Part shown: piece by piece, positions 1-5,400 of the stretch
How the letters are laid out: the number at the start of each line of letters is the position of its first letter
Position numbering within the stretch: position 1 is the first letter of the stretch
Assembly: GCA_003499925.1 (NCBI GenBank)
Contig: DNRQ01000220.1
Coordinates: 49,214 to 55,510, forward strand
From: Geobacter sp.
GTDB lineage: Bacteria; Desulfobacterota; Desulfuromonadia; Geobacterales; Geobacteraceae
DNA length: 6,297 bases
Direction of reading: 5' to 3'
The notes under the pieces: model-generated
Told to the model about the DNA's origin: nothing
Databases searched by the model: none
What the model saw: the letters and a program-made list of their open reading frames with translations, nothing else
Translations under genes and position numbers: made by a program

Positions 1-21
1 CCCTCCCCCTCCGGGGGAGGG
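1..21. repeat. C/G-rich perfect palindrome at the left edge
   Basis: CCCTCCCCC and GGGGGAGGG form a perfect 9-bp inverted repeat around TCC. Thirteen bases (CCTCCCCCTCCGG, 2-14) recur at 5470-5482 next to another palindrome. It overlaps the open PP2C frame. It may be a repeat copy placed in a linker or marking a truncation point. Confidence 0.55.
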
Positions 22-604
22 AGCTCCAACCAAAACCGGGGGGATCGGGCGCATTCTCGCCGAGGCGCTCGCCGCGGCCCACTCCGCCGTTGCCAAACGG
101 GCACTCGGCGATCCGGCACTGGAGGGAATGGGCACCACGCTGGAAATGGTGGTGGTCCGGGGTGCAGAGGCGATCCTCTGTCATGTCGGCGACAGCAGGG
201 TTTACCTGTTCCGGCAAGGGGCGTTGCGTCAGGTGACCACCGATGACAATTATGCTGCTCTGCTCGCCCAAAGTCGAATGGTCCCGGCGGGTGGCATCCC
301 CTCCAGGTTCAGGCATATCCTGACGCAGGCGGTCGGGGTGTCGGATGAACTGATACCGGAGATTCGCACCGTTGAACTGAAGCCGGGAGACCTGCTACTT
401 ATCTGCAGCGACGGAGTTACCGAGGCGCTGCGCGACCAGGAAATAGAGGCGCTCATGGGGCAGAACCGGACCGATCTTGACGCCGTCGCGAATTCCCTGG
501 TAAGGGCGGCAATCGACAACGGGGGGCCGGATAATGTCTCCGTGATCGTCGTCGAGCCGATTGCGGCTATTTCCGGCGGTTCTCTTCCGGAACTTACGGG
601 ATAG
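2..604 (+). CDS. PP2C-family serine/threonine protein phosphatase, 5'-partial
   Basis: The frame is open from position 2 to the TAG at 602-604 and encodes the C-terminal part of a PP2C (PPM) metal-dependent phosphatase, which removes phosphate from Ser/Thr residues in the cytoplasm. Counting from the Met at 128, visible family motifs are MGTT (1-4), GDSR (21-24), the metal-binding SDG (94-96) and GGPDN (132-136). The codons before 128 still read like PP2C (AEALAAAHSAVAKRAL), and there is no in-frame ATG, GTG or TTG between 2 and 128. The Met at 128 is therefore an internal residue, not the start, although GGAGGG sits just before it. The N-terminal part carrying the DGxGG metal-binding motif is missing: either it lies beyond the left edge or the gene is truncated. 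The first codons (PPPPGEGAPTKTGG) come from a C/G palindrome and may be a variable linker or repeat-derived. The gene converges on the next one with 9 bp between stops. Confidence 0.85.
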   Translation, partial: PPPPGEGAPTKTGGIGRILAEALAAAHSAVAKRALGDPALEGMGTTLEMVVVRGAEAILCHVGDSRVYLFRQGALRQVTTDDNYAALLAQSRMVPAGGIPSRFRHILTQAVGVSDELIPEIRTVELKPGDLLLICSDGVTEALRDQEIEALMGQNRTDLDAVANSLVRAAIDNGGPDNVSVIVVEPIAAISGGSLPELTG

Positions 605-613
605 AGGCGCCGG

Positions 614-1108
614 CTAGAAGTGGCGTGGCACAGGCAGGCAGCCCTCTTCTTGAAGGGCGTTGAGATATGCCGTGCGCAGTTCGAGGAAGGTTTGTGACAG
701 ACGCTCGATCAGCAAGGCATGGTTGCAACCTATCAGCTCAAGGAGGCCGTTTTGCTTGTTGGAGATGAAGCGTTCGATCTGGGCATAGCGTCGGTTGATA
801 TCGACATGGGTGTGCCCCTGGGCATGACTCACCAGGCTCAAGGTCGCATCGGTTACAAAGACGTCGATGGAGTAAATCGCCGCGATCTGCGGGTGCTCCT
901 TTAGTCTGAACACCACCCTGATCTCCGGATGCGGAAACTCGATTCCGGGGAGATGCTCCGGTCCCCTGTACTGTGATGCAGCGATGGGAAGCACCTCAAC
1001 CACGCAATCAAGCAAAGTGGAGTCGATTTCAACCGGGGTCTGCACCGGTAGTTTGAGTGCGGCACGGGACAGTTTTTCGCCGTATTCCAGATAAAGTGCC
1101 AGCTGCAT
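614..1108 (-). CDS. Unrecognised 164-residue cytoplasmic protein
   Basis: I do not recognise this protein. The ATG at 1108 is preceded on the minus strand by AGGTGGG about 5-6 bases upstream, a fair Shine-Dalgarno, which supports the start. There is no signal peptide or membrane segment, so a cytoplasmic location is likely. Residues 1-90 alternate hydrophobic and polar residues and look beta-rich (VEIDSTLLDCVVEVLPI, IRVVFRL, IYSIDVFVTDATLSLVS). Residues 104-155 look helical (RRYAQIERFISNKQNGLLELI, then LLIERLSQTFLELRTAYLNAL). Two cysteines (C35, C128) are isolated from each other, and no catalytic motif is apparent. Its G+C content looks lower than that of the gspA, gspB and CAP genes. It converges on the PP2C gene and faces away from the 1562 operon, so it appears to be transcribed alone. 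The coherent length, the Shine-Dalgarno and a normal amino-acid composition argue that it is real. Confidence 0.75.
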   Translation of the reverse strand: MQLALYLEYGEKLSRAALKLPVQTPVEIDSTLLDCVVEVLPIAASQYRGPEHLPGIEFPHPEIRVVFRLKEHPQIAAIYSIDVFVTDATLSLVSHAQGHTHVDINRRYAQIERFISNKQNGLLELIGCNHALLIERLSQTFLELRTAYLNALQEEGCLPVPRHF

Positions 1109-1190
1109 AGGTACCCACCTAATTTGGATTTGTCAGTCTGATTTGAAAATGCTCACGTTTATAATGAAACCAACAATGCGGAAAAAATCA

Positions 1191-1212
1191 AGTCCCTTTC
1201 TCAGTCCCTTTC
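1191..1212. repeat. Tandem decamer AGTCCCTTTC x2
   Basis: AGTCCCTTTC occurs at 1191-1200 and again at 1203-1212, separated by TC, giving a 12-bp period. It lies 80-105 bp upstream of the minus-strand start at 1108, in a position that could bind a regulator of that gene. No function can be read from it. Confidence 0.5.
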
Positions 1213-1318
1213 CGATTTACTTCCGTTTCAAACGTAGCGGCAATCTACCAGAGTCAACACGTTGAAATCAAGGTTATTATGTAAGCCGGCTGCCACGGTC
1301 GCCTGCCGCGCCTAGGCC

Positions 1319-1386
1319 GGAGGGGGTGAGGCTTATGCGGCCGGCCCTGGCCAAGGCTACGGCTGGCAAGTCAAGGGGGAGGGGGT
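1319..1386. repeat. Degenerate copy of the intergenic palindromic repeat family
   Basis: Two segments match modules of the gspA-gspB intergenic repeats. GGCTTATGCGGC at 1330-1341 is identical to 4419-4430 and is also preceded by a GGAG/GGGG run. AAGGCTACGGCTG at 1353-1365 is identical to 4255-4267, and both are followed within 3 bases by AAGTCA and a run GGGGGAGG. The rest of 1109-1440 shows no gene that I can support. Confidence 0.6.
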
Positions 1387-1454
1387 TGCTGTGCCTATGC
1401 GGGAGATCACCGTTGATAGGGAAGGTCGATGGGGTGGGGGCATGATTTCGGTCA

Positions 1455-1483
1455 TTGTCATTAGATCACAGCTGTCCTATGCT
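1455..1483 (+). promoter_or_regulatory. Candidate sigma-70 promoter for the 1562-2498 operon
   Basis: TTGTCA (1455-1460) lies 17 bp before TATGCT (1478-1483), matching the consensus at 5/6 and 4/6 positions. Transcription would start near 1490, giving a leader of about 70 bases before the GTG at 1562. ATTGTCATT occurs at 1454-1462 (over the -35 box) and at 1484-1492 (at the predicted start), 30 bp apart, which suggests a possible operator pair. Confidence 0.45.
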
Positions 1484-1506
1484 ATTGTCATTGCCCCGTC
1501 CTTTTG

Positions 1507-1531
1507 CCAACCTTCGCGCGGAAGGGTTGCC
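1507..1531 (+). other. Leader hairpin
   Basis: CAACC-TTC pairs with GAA-G-GGTTG around GCGCG, leaving one bulged G, in the predicted leader of the 1562 operon. A second small stem, AGGG/CCCT, follows at about 1533-1548. There is no U-tract, so it does not read as a terminator. It could stabilise the mRNA or be incidental. Confidence 0.3.
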
Positions 1532-1561
1532 TAGGGGACGGTCACCCTCGGGGAGGTTCAT

Positions 1562-1825
1562 GTGAAGGCAGAGATAGTTTCCATTCGCTACCGGATCCCG
1601 CTTACCGATGCGCAGGCGAAAAAACTCAGGCGAACCTGGCCAAACGGTGACCCCTTTTTCCCCTACGAGAAGATGGAGCGCTACCTGGCACCTCTTCTGG
1701 TTGAGGATCTCAACTGGCATCACTACTCCGGGCAGTACCTCTATTTCACCGTCTACGGCGATGACATCGAGGCGACCCTTGCCGACGCCATGAAGGTGTT
1801 CGAGGCGAAGCTCGGCTCCTTGTGA
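1562..1825 (+). CDS. Unrecognised 87-residue protein, first gene of a two-gene operon
   Basis: I do not recognise this small protein. The start is GTG at 1562, chosen because GGGGAGG (1550-1556) sits 5 bases upstream, an excellent Shine-Dalgarno; the ATG at 1560 is followed at once by TGA. The product has no signal peptide or membrane segment. It is rich in aromatic residues (WPNGDPFFPYEKMERYLAPL, then WHHYSGQYLYFTVYGDD) and ends in a likely amphipathic helix (IEATLADAMKVFEAKLGSL). It is a compact alpha/beta candidate without an evident active site. The stop is 19 bp from the ATG of the CAP-domain gene, so the two are probably co-transcribed. Because that partner is exported, a functional link is possible but unproven. 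A candidate promoter lies at 1455-1483. Confidence 0.75.
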   Translation: MKAEIVSIRYRIPLTDAQAKKLRRTWPNGDPFFPYEKMERYLAPLLVEDLNWHHYSGQYLYFTVYGDDIEATLADAMKVFEAKLGSL

Positions 1826-1844
1826 GAGGGGGAAGGTTTGCGCC

Positions 1845-2498
1845 ATGGAAATCCTGATTAAAGGCATTCGCAGCGGTTTTTGCGTTGCAATCATACTGAT
1901 TGCGACGGCAGCCGGGGCGGCCGGGGCGGCGCCGGGCAATCTCGCCAGGCAGGTGCTGGCGGAGACCAATCTGGCACGCACGCAGCCTGCCCGTTATGCC
2001 GGATACCTTCGGGACATGCGCCCTCTGTTCATCGGGAAGGCGTATCGGCTGCCGGGCTCTGTCGCAATGGTGATGACCTCCGAGGGGGTGGCGGCGCTGG
2101 ACGAGGCAATAGGCTATCTCAGCAAGCAGGCCCCCTTGCCGCCGCTTGCCTGGTCGCAGGGACTTGCCGAGGCGGCGGCCGATCTGGTTCGCGATCAGGG
2201 GCAAACCGGCCAGGTCGGCCATGAGGGGGGCCGCAGCGGCGGGATGCAGGCGAGGATCGAGAGGCACGGAACCTGGACGGGGCGGATCGCCGAGAACATC
2301 GGCTACGGTCCCGGCACGGCGCGGCTCATGGTGATCGAGTTGATCGTCGACGACGGCGTCCCCGGCCGGGGGCACCGCAAAAACACCTTTACCCGCGCCT
2401 TCTCCGTGGCAGGCGCTGCCTGCGGCCCCCATCCGCTCTACCGGCACATGTGCGTCATGGACTTTGCCACCCAATACAAAACCCGCTCCAAACGCTGA
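1845..2498 (+). CDS. Exported CAP-domain (SCP/PR1-like) protein
   Basis: The 217-residue product begins with a signal sequence: K6/R9, then the hydrophobic FCVAIILIATAAGAAGAA (12-29), probably cleaved around residue 29, so it should reach the periplasm or exterior. The rest matches the CAP (cysteine-rich secretory, antigen 5, PR-1) fold. An initial helix ETNLARTQPARYA (40-52) is followed by LPPLAWSQGLAEAAADLV (98-115), GHEG (H126), AENIGYG (E150), a GHRKN motif (H177) and a final strand CVMDFATQY. H126, E150 and H177 correspond to the conserved cavity residues of the family; E165 may supply the second Glu. CAP proteins have varied and often unknown functions, so no substrate can be named. Purine-rich GAGGGGGAAGG lies about 9 bases before the ATG. 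It follows the 87-residue gene by 19 bp. Cysteines C193 and C203 could form a disulfide. Confidence 0.85.
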   Translation: MEILIKGIRSGFCVAIILIATAAGAAGAAPGNLARQVLAETNLARTQPARYAGYLRDMRPLFIGKAYRLPGSVAMVMTSEGVAALDEAIGYLSKQAPLPPLAWSQGLAEAAADLVRDQGQTGQVGHEGGRSGGMQARIERHGTWTGRIAENIGYGPGTARLMVIELIVDDGVPGRGHRKNTFTRAFSVAGAACGPHPLYRHMCVMDFATQYKTRSKR

Positions 2499-2528
2499 TT
2501 CAGCTCACATTCGATGATCAGGATTCCC

Positions 2529-2557
2529 TTGACACTCTCCCCGCAAAAAACTATAGC
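2529..2557 (+). promoter_or_regulatory. Sigma-70 promoter for gspA (and probably gspB)
   Basis: A perfect TTGACA (2529-2534) is followed after 17 bp by TATAGC (2552-2557, 4/6 to consensus). The predicted start near 2564 leaves a leader of about 50 bases before the gspA ATG. The -10 lies in a 10-bp palindrome, TATAGCTATA (2552-2561). The promoter lies only 30 bp past the CAP gene stop and suggests that gspA is transcribed separately from it. Confidence 0.65.
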
Positions 2558-2613
2558 TATACCTTGATTTTCATCCAACCCTTCTCCGCCCTCAACGGGC
2601 CAAATGGCGAGCC

Positions 2614-4209
2614 ATGTACTGGGAACATTTCGGTTTCAAAGAGCCTCCGTTCGCCCTCACTCCCAATCCCGCTTTTCTTTTCCTAAGCTCTCCGCATCAG
2701 GAGGCGTTCGCCCACCTGCTCTTCGCCATAGAAAGCCGTGCCGGCTTCATCGAGCTGTCGGGCGAGGTGGGGACCGGCAAGACGACCATCGTGCGGACCC
2801 TGCTGAACCAGCTGGATCCCCAAAGCTATCGGACCGCGCTGATCTTCAATCCGACCCTCTCCCCCCTGGGTCTTTTGAAGGAGATAAACGACGAGTTCGG
2901 CCTCGCTTCGGCCGGGGATGAGATGCGCGATCTGCACCAGGCTCTGAACCGCTTTCTCCTGGAGGAGAACCGGGCCGGCCGCACCGTGGTGCTGGTGATA
3001 GACGAGGCGCAAAACCTCTCCGTCGAGGTGCTGGAGCATATCCGGCTCATCTCGAACCTGGAGACCGATTCCGACAAGCTGATCCAGATCGTCCTGGTGG
3101 GACAACCCGAACTGAAGAAGCTGCTGGCCCGGCCGGAGCTGAGACAGCTCGATCAGCGCATCACGGTGCGTTATCATCTGAAGCCGATGTGCTTTGCCGA
3201 CAGCTGCGATTACATCCGGCACCGGATCAGGTTTGCCGCCAGCGGTCGCGAACCGCTCGCCTTCTCCCCCGGCGCGGTCAAACGCATCTTCAGGTATTCC
3301 GGCGGTCTGCCGCGCCTGATCAACGGGGTCTGCGACCGGGCGCTGCTGCTGGCCTACACCCGCGGCTGCAAGGAGGTTTCACCGTCCATGGCGGCGCTCT
3401 CCATTGCCGATCTGGGAAAGGGGGCATCTCGTCGGCCGCGGCGCGCCCTGCAGGGTGTGGCCGCCTCTTTGCTCCTTGTTTCGCTGGCTGCGGCAGCATT
3501 CATGCTGCTTCGCGGCGCCGAGGAGCCGCAGGCGAAAACGCCTCCGCAACAAGCAGCCCCCGTCCTGTCGCGTGAAGCTCTCCTAAACGCCCTTGGCGCA
3601 CTCTCCGAACAGGAGAATCTCCATGCCGCGGTGAATGCGGTTCTCTCCCGATGGCAGGCACCCCCGGTCCTTCCGGTGCCGGGCCAGGCGGCGACTCTGC
3701 GAACCCTGGCCCGGCAACGGGGGGTGACGGCAACGAGGATTGCCGGCAATCTTGATGCAGTGGCACGTCTTGACGCCCCGGCGCTGCTTCATGTCGCCGT
3801 CCCGGGCGCCGGCCCCCGGATGCTCGCCCTGACCGCAATCGACAAGGACGGCGTCAGCGTGGTCCCTTCCCTCGCGGGGCGCTCGAAACTGACACGCGAG
3901 GAGTTGGCCCTGCTCTGGAGCGGCGGCGCGACGCTGTTTTGGAAGGACTTTCACGCCATCTCCTCCCGGGTAAAGCCGGCGGAGAAGGTCGAAGGGGTGA
4001 GGCGCCTGCAGGGGCTTTTGAAGCAGGTCGGCTGCTACAATGGGCCGCTTGACGGCAATCCCGGCAGCAAGACCAAAGCGGCCATTGCCGAGTTCCAGGG
4101 CAGGGAGCAGGTACTGGTAGACGGACAGGCGACCGGGCAGACCCTGCTGCTTTTGTATCGGCGCGCCGGAGGGTTCTTTCCGCCGGCTCTGCATCGCGCA
4201 GCGGAGTAA
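2614..4209 (+). CDS. gspA: GspA/ExeA-type type II secretion assembly ATPase with peptidoglycan-binding domain
   Basis: The 531-residue protein has the ExeA/GspA architecture. It opens with the family's MYWEHFGFKEPPFALTPNP, followed by an AAA+ ATPase domain with Walker A GEVGTGKTT (50-58), Walker B VVLVIDEAQNL (125-135), LVGQPEL (161-167) and SGGLPRLIN (229-237). One membrane segment lies at about 279-299. The periplasmic part has a region (about 355-445) resembling the degenerate C39-peptidase-like domain of GspA, with no clear catalytic Cys/His. A peptidoglycan-binding domain follows at 456-515 (RRLQGLLKQVGCYNGPLDG, then KAAIAEFQ). In known systems GspA, with GspB, uses ATP and peptidoglycan binding to help insert or multimerise the GspD secretin. 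The start fits the family N-terminus, but the Shine-Dalgarno is weak (GGCGAG). The N-terminus also resembles ATPases of PEP-CTERM/exopolysaccharide loci, but the C-terminal peptidoglycan-binding domain and the GspB neighbour favour GspA. Confidence 0.92.
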   Translation: MYWEHFGFKEPPFALTPNPAFLFLSSPHQEAFAHLLFAIESRAGFIELSGEVGTGKTTIVRTLLNQLDPQSYRTALIFNPTLSPLGLLKEINDEFGLASAGDEMRDLHQALNRFLLEENRAGRTVVLVIDEAQNLSVEVLEHIRLISNLETDSDKLIQIVLVGQPELKKLLARPELRQLDQRITVRYHLKPMCFADSCDYIRHRIRFAASGREPLAFSPGAVKRIFRYSGGLPRLINGVCDRALLLAYTRGCKEVSPSMAALSIADLGKGASRRPRRALQGVAASLLLVSLAAAAFMLLRGAEEPQAKTPPQQAAPVLSREALLNALGALSEQENLHAAVNAVLSRWQAPPVLPVPGQAATLRTLARQRGVTATRIAGNLDAVARLDAPALLHVAVPGAGPRMLALTAIDKDGVSVVPSLAGRSKLTREELALLWSGGATLFWKDFHAISSRVKPAEKVEGVRRLQGLLKQVGCYNGPLDGNPGSKTKAAIAEFQGREQVLVDGQATGQTLLLLYRRAGGFFPPALHRAAE

Positions 4210-4231
4210 GGCTTCCTTTTACGGGGTTATT

Positions 4232-4283
4232 TCCCTCCCCCTTCAGCCTTCGCTAAGGCTACGGCTGAAAGTCAGGGGGAGGT
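4232..4283. repeat. Palindromic intergenic repeat, first module after gspA
   Basis: CCCTCCCCCTTCAGCC pairs with GGCTGA-AAGTCA-GGGGGAGG around TTCGCTAAGGCTAC, an imperfect long hairpin. The inner AGCCT/AGGCT can also pair. Part of it recurs at 1353-1383. There is no U-tract, so it is not a clear terminator. It could still cause attenuation or mark an mRNA 3' end after gspA. Confidence 0.65.
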
Positions 4284-4326
4284 CAGGAGCACTGCCATTA
4301 AGTTAAGCTCCTACCTGCTGCTCGCT

Positions 4327-4420
4327 CCCCCTCCCTTGATGGGAGGGGGTGGGGGGGAGGGTGAGGCTGGTACGAGCTTTTCACCCTCTCCCCAGCCCTC
4401 TCCCATCAAGGGAGAGGGGG
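4327..4420. repeat. Large imperfect inverted duplication inside the element
   Basis: The left arm (4327-4363) and right arm (4382-4420) are near reverse complements separated by 18 bases. Each arm contains its own palindrome: CCCCCTCCC-TTGAT-GGGAGGGGG (4327-4349) and CCCTCTCCC-ATCAA-GGGAGAGGG (4396-4418). The arms look like two copies of one palindromic repeat in opposite orientation, able to form either two small hairpins or one long one in RNA. Confidence 0.75.
4341..4361 (+). other. G-quadruplex-forming motif
   Basis: Four G-runs of 3, 5, 7 and 3 bases are separated by single-base loops (A, T, A). This fits the canonical G-quadruplex pattern with very short loops, on the strand that would be transcribed with gspA-gspB. 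Confidence 0.6.
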
Positions 4421-4483
4421 CTTATGCGGCGTGCGGGAAATTAGCACTGACCTTAACTTTTTTAATGGCAGTGGAGGTCAGGA

Positions 4484-4556
4484 GGGGGATGGGGTCTCGT
4501 TTCGGCGCCAAATTCACCCCCATCCCCACCCCAACCCTCCCCTTCGAGGGGCGGTT
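4484..4556. repeat. Palindromic repeat upstream of gspB
   Basis: GGGGGATGGGG (4484-4494) is the exact reverse complement of CCCCATCCCC plus one C (4517-4527), making a hairpin across TCTCGTTTCGGCGCC. A second palindrome, CCCCT-TCG-AGGGG, sits at about 4540-4551. Together with 4232-4283 this appears to be the older repeat that received the insertion. The remaining 4557-4646 shows no gene or clear promoter. Confidence 0.6.
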
Positions 4557-4646
4557 TTCAGAGAGATAGCACCAGCGTAATCGATATAGGGAAAGGGCGG
4601 GTGCCGGGGAAGCTGCCGGGCGCGACAACGAAGCGGGGCGGGTCGG

Positions 4647-5357
4647 ATGAGCTTGATACTTGACGCATTGAGAAAAATGGAGCAGGACCGCAAGAACAGG
4701 CGTGGGGCAGCGGTGGGGATACGTGCCGAGGTGCTGCGGTACCGCACGGCGGCGCAGCCGCGACAGGTAAAGCCGTATCTGCCGGTGGCCATCTCCCTGC
4801 TGCTCCTGGCAGGCGGCATCGGCACCGGGGCCTATCTGTTGGGTAAGCGTGACGTGGTGCTCTCGCAGGCGACCCGGCCGACTGCAGCGCTCCCATCGGT
4901 CGCGGCGCCCGCTATCCCGGCCGTTCCATCGGTCGCGCCCGCGGCTACCTCACATTCGGGGGGTGCGTTTCCTGCTCCCGAGCTCGCAACGCCGACGGGC
5001 CAGCCGGTATCCGTCTCGGCGCCGGTGCAGCCTTCCGCATCGAAGCCGGCCGGAAAACCCGCTGCTGCTGCGGCCAAACCCGGGCGTTATGAAGCTGCCG
5101 CCAAGCCGCAGGCGAAAGCGCCGCGCCGGGAGGGAACCGAGAATCTGCAGGGGGCCATGCCTGACATCGCCATCTCCGGCATCGCTTTCCAGGACGAGCG
5201 GAGCCTGCGTCGCGCCGTGCTGAACGGCGCACTGGTGGGGGAGGGGGCGGAGGTCGCCGGCGCACGCGTAGTCGAGATCAAAGAGAACAAGGTCAGGATG
5301 TCCAGGGGCGGAGAGGTATTCGATATCGTCTTCTCGTCCGGATTCCAATCCCGCTAG
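4647..5357 (+). CDS. gspB: General secretion pathway protein GspB
   Basis: The 236-residue protein starts with MSLILDALRKMEQDRKNRR, the characteristic cytoplasmic N-terminus of GspB-like proteins. One membrane segment follows (about 45-65, LPVAISLLLLAGGIGTGAYL). A long Pro/Ala/Lys-rich linker (about 75-165) spans the periplasm, and a compact C-terminal domain (about 170-230) matches the type II secretion B domain: PDIAISGIAFQDERSLRRAV, then a strand pair ending KVRMSRGGEVFDIVF. GspB partners GspA in the inner membrane to promote secretin assembly; its single-pass topology and linker fit that role. The ATG at 4647 is preserved by the family N-terminus, although the preceding GGGCGGGTCGG is only a loose Shine-Dalgarno. 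It lies 437 bp from gspA, an unusually long gap filled with repeats, and no strong promoter is evident there. It therefore probably depends on the gspA promoter. Confidence 0.88.
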   Translation: MSLILDALRKMEQDRKNRRGAAVGIRAEVLRYRTAAQPRQVKPYLPVAISLLLLAGGIGTGAYLLGKRDVVLSQATRPTAALPSVAAPAIPAVPSVAPAATSHSGGAFPAPELATPTGQPVSVSAPVQPSASKPAGKPAAAAAKPGRYEAAAKPQAKAPRREGTENLQGAMPDIAISGIAFQDERSLRRAVLNGALVGEGAEVAGARVVEIKENKVRMSRGGEVFDIVFSSGFQSR

Positions 5358-5400
5358 TGAGATAGGTTTAGCAAACTTTTGTTCTGAGCGACTAACGGTC

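Larger units (their letters stand above)
4278..4484. mobile_element. Putative non-autonomous MITE-like element with target-site duplication
   Basis: A 12-bp direct repeat GGAGGTCAGGAG (4278-4289 and 4473-4484) flanks a 183-bp segment. Its ends are perfect inverted repeats: CACTGCCATTAA (4290-4301) and TTAATGGCAGTG (4462-4473); the extra end pair C4290/G4473 overlaps the direct repeat by one base. A further inverted pair GTTAAG/CTTAAC lies just inside (4302-4307, 4452-4457). This is the signature of a small transposed element with an 11-12 bp target duplication. It holds no credible coding sequence, so any transposase would act in trans. The duplication length and an end with GCC-AT-AGTTAAG recall the IS4 family, from memory only. 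Deleting the insert and one repeat leaves a continuous G-rich repeat. Confidence 0.75.

Noticed and set aside
128..130. ATG with GGAGGG just upstream as the start of the phosphatase
   Set aside because: It is the Met of the conserved MGTT motif inside the PP2C core; the codons before it continue the family pattern and the Shine-Dalgarno spacing is only 1-2 bases.
1160..1165. Plus-strand TATAAT as a promoter for the 1562 operon
   Set aside because: No -35 box at 16-18 bp spacing, and it lies 400 bp from the gene; the TTGTCA/TATGCT pair at 1455-1483 is better placed.
1490..1561. Riboswitch (for example cyclic di-GMP type) in the leader of the 1562 operon
   Set aside because: The leader has two small hairpins but lacks the conserved cores of the classes I can recall, and is short for most.
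2683..3222. Long minus-strand open frame opposite gspA
   Set aside because: It is antisense to the well-supported AAA+ domain in high-G+C DNA; no family resemblance and no start signal.
3583..4194. Minus-strand open frame opposite the periplasmic part of gspA
   Set aside because: It is a composition-driven shadow of a real gene; the opposing strand has clear GspA domains.
2614..4209. ATPase of the PEP-CTERM/exopolysaccharide locus type, suggested by the nearby PEP-CTERM gene
   Set aside because: The peptidoglycan-binding C-terminus, the membrane segment and the adjacent gspB favour GspA; no exopolysaccharide genes are present.
4336..4569. 77-codon open frame in the gspA-gspB gap
   Set aside because: It lies wholly within palindromic repeats and its low-complexity Gly/Pro/Ser composition mirrors the C/G repeats; no ribosome site supports it.
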